DNA of 33,342 nucleotides from Clostridiales bacterium (lineage in GTDB: Bacteria; Bacillota; Clostridia; Peptostreptococcales; Anaerovoracaceae): assembly GCA_012511395.1 (NCBI GenBank), contig JAAZGD010000112.1, positions 1 through 33,342 of the forward strand, in the 5' to 3' direction. Numbering within the stretch: position 1 is the first letter of the stretch; each line of letters begins with the position of its first letter. Shown here piece after piece: positions 28,055 through 33,342 of the stretch. The notes under the pieces are model-generated. The model made no database searches. It was given only the letters and a program-made list of their open reading frames with translations, and had not been told where the DNA came from. Position numbers and translations under genes: made by a program.

Positions 28055-29359
28055 TTACAAATCCAATGTGCCTTTCAGGCTGAAGGTGTTGGCTTCCGTT
28101 ATTTTAACAAGCACTGTTTCACCTAAGGCCTCCATGGGGCCCTTAAAGTTTACCAGTTTAAAAGAATCTGTTCTCCCCTCTAAATACTCATTACTTTTCC
28201 TCGATACTCCTTCTATGATAACTTCTTCAACCTTTCCTATATAGGACAGGTTTTTGGAAAGAGCGCTTTCATTGACGACCTTAACCAGCCTTTGAAATCT
28301 TTCATGCTTAACACTTTCTTCCACCTGGTCTTCACAGGCTGCCGCAGGCGTCCCTTCCCTTTTTGAATATATGAAAGTAAAGGCAGAATCAAACTGCACT
28401 TCTTCCACAAAATTTAAAGTTTCCTGAAAATCCTCCTCGCTTTCTCCGGGAAAGCCTGTGATTATATCTGTTCTTATTCCAATATCAGGGACTTCCCTCC
28501 TGATATCCTTTATGAGCTGCAAATATTTTCCCTTTGTATAGCCTCTGTTCATTCTACTTAACACATTGTCGCTTCCCGACTGAAGGGGAAGATGCAGGTG
28601 TTTTGACAAATTATGATATTTGGAAAAAGCCTTAATCAAGTCTTCCGTCATATCCTTTGGATGGGAGGTCATAAATCTTATGCGTTTAAGGCCTTCCACC
28701 TGCGAAAGGTTTCCAAGAAGCTTTGAAAAGCCGTATTCATAGGAGTTCACATTTTGTCCTAAAAGCATTACTTCCTTAGTACCGCTTTTAACTGCATTCC
28801 TTACCTCTGATAAAATGTCCTCAGGACCTCTTGATACTTCCCTGCCCCTTGTATATGGAACGATGCAGTAACTGCAAAAATTGTTACAGCCGTAGGTAAT
28901 ATCCACAAGGGCTCTAAAGGGATATTTCCTTTTTACAGGAAGCCCTTCCTGAATACTTTCTCTTTCAGGAAGAACCCTTACATTGGTTTTCTTAAGAAGC
29001 TTTGATTCCTGAACAAGATCAGGCAGCTCGTGAATATTGTATGTGCCAAATATAAAATCCACAAAGGGGTATTTAGTTTTCACCTGTTTAACAAGGATGT
29101 CCTGCTGCATCATGCAGCCAGCCACGCCTATGACAAGGGCCTTGTTTTTTTCCTTCAGTTTTTTATATTGACCTAAAACTCCAAAGAAGCTGTTGTGAGC
29201 ATTTTCCCTGACGCTGCAGGTGTTTATGATTATAACATCTGCTCCTTCAGGTTTATCAGCTTCACAGTATCCCATGTTTTCCAAAAGTCCTGCCATAGTT
29301 TCTGAATCATGATCGTTCATCTGACATCCAAAGGTTCTTATGAAGTAGCTGTTATTCAT
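28055..29359 (-). CDS. miaB: tRNA-2-methylthio-N6-dimethylallyladenosine synthase
   Basis: 434 aa; TFGCQMNDHDSETMAGLLENMGY, radical-SAM CNNFCSYCIVPYTRGREVSR, LHLPLQSGSDNVLSRMNRGYT, TRAM domain. Confidence 0.96.
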   Translation of the reverse strand: MNNSYFIRTFGCQMNDHDSETMAGLLENMGYCEADKPEGADVIIINTCSVRENAHNSFFGVLGQYKKLKEKNKALVIGVAGCMMQQDILVKQVKTKYPFVDFIFGTYNIHELPDLVQESKLLKKTNVRVLPERESIQEGLPVKRKYPFRALVDITYGCNNFCSYCIVPYTRGREVSRGPEDILSEVRNAVKSGTKEVMLLGQNVNSYEYGFSKLLGNLSQVEGLKRIRFMTSHPKDMTEDLIKAFSKYHNLSKHLHLPLQSGSDNVLSRMNRGYTKGKYLQLIKDIRREVPDIGIRTDIITGFPGESEEDFQETLNFVEEVQFDSAFTFIYSKREGTPAAACEDQVEESVKHERFQRLVKVVNESALSKNLSYIGKVEEVIIEGVSRKSNEYLEGRTDSFKLVNFKGPMEALGETVLVKITEANTFSLKGTLDL

Positions 29360-30338
29360 GCTTCTTATCTCTTTGCATCAGCATTTCTGCCGTTTTATTC
29401 ACATCTGTTCCTTCATAGACCACGCCGTGAATTGCTCTTGTAATGGGCATATCCACTGAAAGCTCTTGAGCCAGTTTATAGGCGGCTTGTGTAGTATACA
29501 TGCCCTCAACCACCATTCCCACTCTTCTTGTTGCTTCTTCAGGATTTATCCCTTGACCTATCATAAGGCCGCATCTTCTATTTCTGCTGTGCTCACTTGT
29601 ACATGTAACTATTAAGTCTCCAATTCCTGAAAGGCCTAAAAATGTCTCCTTCTTTGCTCCCATTCTCTCTCCAAGCCTTGCAATCTCTGCTATTCCTCTT
29701 GTCATAATAGCTGCTTTGGCATTGTCTCCATAGCCCATGCCATCTGATATTCCTGCTCCAAGTGCAATTATATTTTTTAAGGCACCTCCCAGTTGGACAC
29801 CAAGAATATCTGAATTAGTATAGACTCTGAATTTGTCTGTCATAAATATGTCCTGAATTTTTTCGGCCGTCTTCTCATCCCTTGATGAAACCGACACTGT
29901 AGTAGGCAAAAATTGTCCCACCTCTTCTGCGTGGCTGGGCCCCGATAAAACTGCAAATTTAAAGGAAGGTGCGATTTCCTCCGCCACCTGGGATAAAAGC
30001 TTTAAGGAATCCATCTCTATACCCTTAGCCACATTTAAGAGCAGCTGGTCCTTTAATAAAGGTAAACAACTTTTAAGGGCCTCTCTGAAGTGTTGGGCCG
30101 GTGCAGAAAACACCACTATGGAAGCATCCTGAAGGCCTTCCTCCAGATGTGATACTAAAGAAAGGTTATTGTTAAAGGGAACACCTTTTAAATATCTCAC
30201 ATTTTCCCTGTCTTTTCTCAGGGCTTCCAGATGGTCTTTATCAATATCCCACAGTTTTACCTTATGGCCTTTATTTGAAAGGGTTACGCTTAAAGCCGTT
30301 CCCCAGCTTCCTGCTCCCACTACACAAATGTTTTCCAT
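29352..30338 (-). CDS. gpsA: NAD(P)-dependent glycerol-3-phosphate dehydrogenase
   Basis: MENICVVGAGSWGTALSVTLSNKGHKVKLW, LSGPSHAEEV, GALKNIIALGAGISDGMGYGDNAKAA. Start chosen at 30338 (Met10 of the listed ORF), just past the plsY stop. Confidence 0.95.
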   Translation of the reverse strand: MENICVVGAGSWGTALSVTLSNKGHKVKLWDIDKDHLEALRKDRENVRYLKGVPFNNNLSLVSHLEEGLQDASIVVFSAPAQHFREALKSCLPLLKDQLLLNVAKGIEMDSLKLLSQVAEEIAPSFKFAVLSGPSHAEEVGQFLPTTVSVSSRDEKTAEKIQDIFMTDKFRVYTNSDILGVQLGGALKNIIALGAGISDGMGYGDNAKAAIMTRGIAEIARLGERMGAKKETFLGLSGIGDLIVTCTSEHSRNRRCGLMIGQGINPEEATRRVGMVVEGMYTTQAAYKLAQELSVDMPITRAIHGVVYEGTDVNKTAEMLMQRDKKHE

Positions 30339-30339
30339 C

Positions 30340-30978
30340 TTACTTCTCCTTTTTCCCAAGCCCAAGCCTGGGCTCTTCTTTTTTAATAAGTCTTTTTATA
30401 TTATCCTTATGCTTTATGAGCACAATAATTCCAATAAGGACGGCAAAGCCTAATGTTAATAAAGGCCTATCCTCATAAATGCCTCCTGAAAAAATTGTAA
30501 TGGCAAAGGACAGTGTTATGAAGGCTCCCATGGAACCCACAGACACTCTTCTTGTTACTGCCACTAAAAATATCAACACCAGAAGGCAGGAAAGTGCCAA
30601 ATAGAAATTAATGCCCAGAAGCACTCCAAAGGTAGTGGCTACTCCTTTTCCTCCCTTAAACTTGAAAGCTATGGGCCAGATATGGCCAATGACTACTGAA
30701 AGACCGGCAAGAAGCCCGAAAAGTCTGGGGTCGGGGAAAAAACCTGCTGATATAACCTCACCTAAATAGACTGCCAAAGTACCTTTTAATACATCGATTA
30801 CAAGGGTGATGGCGCCTGCTTTTTTACCCAAAACCCTTAAAGCATTGGTGGATCCTGCATTGCCACTGCCCTTTTCCCTGATTTCAACTCCCATCATCCT
30901 TCCAACTATAATAGAAGGAGAAATATTTCCCAATAAATAACCTGTTAAAATAACCAGGATTACTATAAGTATTTCCAT
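30340..30978 (-). CDS. plsY: Acyl-phosphate glycerol-3-phosphate acyltransferase PlsY
   Basis: 212 aa; GYLLGNISPSIIVGRMMGVEIREKGSGNAGSTNALRVLGKKAG, VIGHIWPIAFKFKGGKGVATTFG. Confidence 0.96.
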   Translation of the reverse strand: MEILIVILVILTGYLLGNISPSIIVGRMMGVEIREKGSGNAGSTNALRVLGKKAGAITLVIDVLKGTLAVYLGEVISAGFFPDPRLFGLLAGLSVVIGHIWPIAFKFKGGKGVATTFGVLLGINFYLALSCLLVLIFLVAVTRRVSVGSMGAFITLSFAITIFSGGIYEDRPLLTLGFAVLIGIIVLIKHKDNIKRLIKKEEPRLGLGKKEK

Positions 30979-30980
30979 GA

Positions 30981-32303
30981 CTAAATCTCTTTTTCTCCTT
31001 TTTCCCTGAATACAAATTTTATGGAAGTCCCTTCAAAAGGAAAGCCATCCCTTATTACATTTTCCAGATACCTGGAATAGGAAAAATGCATTAATTCTCT
31101 TTTGTTTATCTGAAAAGAAAACAGGGGCGGTTTTACTCCCACCTGAGTCACATAGTAAATTTTAAGCCTTTTACCTTTATCAGAGGGTGGCTGCTTCATC
31201 ATAACTGCATCTTGAATAAGTGCATTTAATTGGCCTGTAGAAATTCTTACACTTCTGTTTAAGGCCACAGTTTTTGCTATTTCCATTACTTTATTTACTC
31301 TTTGGCCTTCTTTAACTGAGATAAATACTAAAGGTGCATAGGAAAGAAAAGGCATTTCGTTATACACATCTTTTTCGAAGGTTTTCATTGTATTTGTTTC
31401 TTTAGTTATTAAATCCCATTTATTTATAACTATTACTACACCTTTACCTGCTTCATGGGCAATCCCTGCAATCTTTTTATCCTGCTCTGTAATACCTTCC
31501 ACTGCATCTATCATCATAAGGCATACATCAGATCTTTCAATAGCTGAAATAGCCCTTATTACGGAATACTTTTCCACATTTAAATCTACCTTTGATCTTC
31601 TTCTTATGCCTGCAGTGTCGATTAAGATATAGGGCTCGCCTTCATATTCATAATAAGTATCTATGGAGTCTCTTGTGGTTCCCGGAATGGGTGACACTAT
31701 GACTCTCTCCTCTTTTAAAAGACTGTTTACAAGGGAAGACTTCCCAACATTGGGTTTGCCCACCACAGCCAGCTTAATGGTGTCCTCCTCTTCCTCCCGT
31801 TTCTCTTCCGGCAGCTTTGAAACTATTAAATCCAGAAGATCTCCCAAATTCAATCGATTCACAGATGATATGGGGACAGGCTCCCCCAAACCCAATTCAT
31901 AAAAATCATATAGGTTGTCAAGGTTCTTCATATTGTCTACCTTGTTCACTACAAGTATCACATCTTTGCCTTTTTTCATCAACATGGAAGCAACTTCCCT
32001 GTCTGAAGAGGTTAAGCCTTCCTTCCCGTCAACCATAAAGAGCACCAGATCTGAAATCTCCATGGCAATTACAGCCTGTTCCCTCATCTGCTGCATGATG
32101 ATATCCTCAGTATCAGGATCAATTCCCCCTGTGTCAATAAGAGCGAACTCTCTGCCGCTCCAGTCGGCCTCACCATATATTCTATCCCTTGTAACACCCG
32201 GTGTATCTTCAACAATGGAAATTCGCTCTCCCAAAATAGCATTGAAAAAAGTAGACTTTCCAACATTTGGTCTTCCCACAATAGCTACAGTAGCTTTGTT
32301 CAA
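30981..32303 (-). CDS. der: Ribosome biogenesis GTPase Der (EngA)
   Basis: 440 aa with two G domains: VAIVGRPNVGKSTFFNAILGERISIVEDTPGVTRDR and LAVVGKPNVGKSSLVNSLLKEERVIVSPIPGTTRDS; KH-like C-terminus. Confidence 0.97.
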   Translation of the reverse strand: MNKATVAIVGRPNVGKSTFFNAILGERISIVEDTPGVTRDRIYGEADWSGREFALIDTGGIDPDTEDIIMQQMREQAVIAMEISDLVLFMVDGKEGLTSSDREVASMLMKKGKDVILVVNKVDNMKNLDNLYDFYELGLGEPVPISSVNRLNLGDLLDLIVSKLPEEKREEEEDTIKLAVVGKPNVGKSSLVNSLLKEERVIVSPIPGTTRDSIDTYYEYEGEPYILIDTAGIRRRSKVDLNVEKYSVIRAISAIERSDVCLMMIDAVEGITEQDKKIAGIAHEAGKGVVIVINKWDLITKETNTMKTFEKDVYNEMPFLSYAPLVFISVKEGQRVNKVMEIAKTVALNRSVRISTGQLNALIQDAVMMKQPPSDKGKRLKIYYVTQVGVKPPLFSFQINKRELMHFSYSRYLENVIRDGFPFEGTSIKFVFREKGEKEI

Positions 32304-33190
32304 TTAAAAATACCTCCCACAAAGTCTTCAGCAGAAAATGCCATAATGTCCTCCAGCCCTTCTCCTGTGCCTATAAATTTTACAGGCAACCCAAGCTCTT
32401 CAGAAATAGTGAACACTATTCCGCCTTTGGCAGTGCCGTCAAGCTTCGTTAAGACAATTCCCGAAACCCTTGTGACTTCGTAAAATTCCCTGGCCTGAGA
32501 AACTGCATTTTTTCCAGTTGTTCCATCCAGCACCAAAAGGACTTCTGTTTTTGCCTCCGGATAATTGGAAGCTATCACTCTTGAGATTTTCTCCAGCTCC
32601 AGCATAAGATTCTTTTTCGTATGAAGCCTTCCCGCAGTATCTGCAATGAGCACAGATATGCCTCTTGCCTTTAAAGCCTCTATGGCGTCATATATTACTG
32701 CGGAAGGGTCTGAGCCTTCCCGGTGATGAATTGTAGCTATGCCTGCTCTTTCTCCCCAGATCAGAAGCTGATCTATGGCCGCTGCTCTAAAGGTGTCTGC
32801 TGCCGCAAAAAGCACTGAGTCTCCCCGGCTCTTTAAATAGTTCCCCAGCTTTCCGCAAGTAGTGGTTTTACCGCTGCCGTTAACTCCCACCACTAAAATA
32901 ATCAGCGGTCTTTCCTTTGAGAGAACAGATTCATCTCCTCTGTTCACCACCTTTAACATAATAGCTTTCAGCTCTTTCTTAATGTTTTCGGGGTTTTCCA
33001 GAACTTCAACTTTTACTACTTGCCTCAATTTATCTATCATTGAAAGGACTGTGTCCATACCTATGTCCGAGGTAATCAGTATCTCCTCCAGCTGAGAAAA
33101 CAGCTCCTCATCCACCTGCCCTCTTGCCATAATGGCATCGGTCAGCCTTTCACTTAATTTTCCAAAAAAAGATCCTCTATTTCCATTCAT
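32300..33190 (-). CDS. ftsY: Signal recognition particle receptor FtsY
   Basis: 296 aa; VVGVNGSGKTTTCGKLGNYLK, AADTFRAAAIDQL, IADTAGRLHTKKNLM, VLTKLDGTAKGGIVF, KFIGTGEGLEDI. Confidence 0.97.
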   Translation of the reverse strand: MNGNRGSFFGKLSERLTDAIMARGQVDEELFSQLEEILITSDIGMDTVLSMIDKLRQVVKVEVLENPENIKKELKAIMLKVVNRGDESVLSKERPLIILVVGVNGSGKTTTCGKLGNYLKSRGDSVLFAAADTFRAAAIDQLLIWGERAGIATIHHREGSDPSAVIYDAIEALKARGISVLIADTAGRLHTKKNLMLELEKISRVIASNYPEAKTEVLLVLDGTTGKNAVSQAREFYEVTRVSGIVLTKLDGTAKGGIVFTISEELGLPVKFIGTGEGLEDIMAFSAEDFVGGIFN

Positions 33191-33342
33191 CAGTTTTCTC
33201 CAAGATCGAATTCCTCGCCCAGCCTTAATGATATTATTTTTGAGATCCCTTGTTCTGCCATGGTGACGCCGTATAAGGTGTCCGCATGCTCCATGGTGGC
33301 TTTTTGGTGAGTCACCAGAGCAAATTGAATATCATCTTCAAA
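33190..33342 (-). CDS. smc: Chromosome segregation protein SMC, C-terminal fragment (cut by window edge)
   Basis: Reverse-strand translation FEDDIQFALVTHQKATMEHADTLYGVTMAEQGISKIISLRLGEEFDLGEN* matches the SMC C-terminal ATPase end (VTHQKATME-ADTLYGVTM); its TGA overlaps the ftsY ATG by one base (ctgATGa). Confidence 0.9.
   Translation of the reverse strand, partial: FEDDIQFALVTHQKATMEHADTLYGVTMAEQGISKIISLRLGEEFDLGEN

Overview
Chromosomal housekeeping/metabolic window from what looks like a low-GC anaerobic Firmicute (Clostridia/Tissierellia-like; inferred from gene content and protein style only). The + strand carries: trkH and an MFS transporter (1-2.6 kb); an ACT-less homoserine dehydrogenase (11.5-12.4 kb); and an NCS1 transporter, hydantoinase/dihydropyrimidinase, aconitase, isocitrate dehydrogenase and GntR/FCD regulator block (17.6-24.6 kb). 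The - strand carries: K+-dependent-type membrane pyrophosphatase; a trmL-rpoN-gap-pgk-tpi-eno-secG run that lacks cggR and gpm; an nth-ptb-iorA-iorB-buk cluster; and an smc-ftsY-der-plsY-gpsA-miaB-cls-glyA-M50 protease run. The most notable signal is in iorA: one in-frame TGA (14766-14768) interrupts the otherwise intact ~592-codon gene at the thiamine-diphosphate-binding motif (S-TGA-DIGCYTLG). Downstream in the mRNA is a perfect GGCUUUGCAAAGCC hairpin whose apical G lies about 28 nt after the UGA, within the range I recall for bacterial SECIS elements. This makes iorA a candidate selenoprotein gene, or else a point nonsense mutation or sequencing error. Other notable signals are a probable GntR operator overlapping the aconitase promoter, a putative leaderless rpoN start, an intrinsic terminator between the NCS1 transporter and hydantoinase genes, and two convergent gene pairs whose stop codons overlap in a TTAA. 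No mobile elements, CRISPR arrays, rRNA or tRNA genes were recognised.
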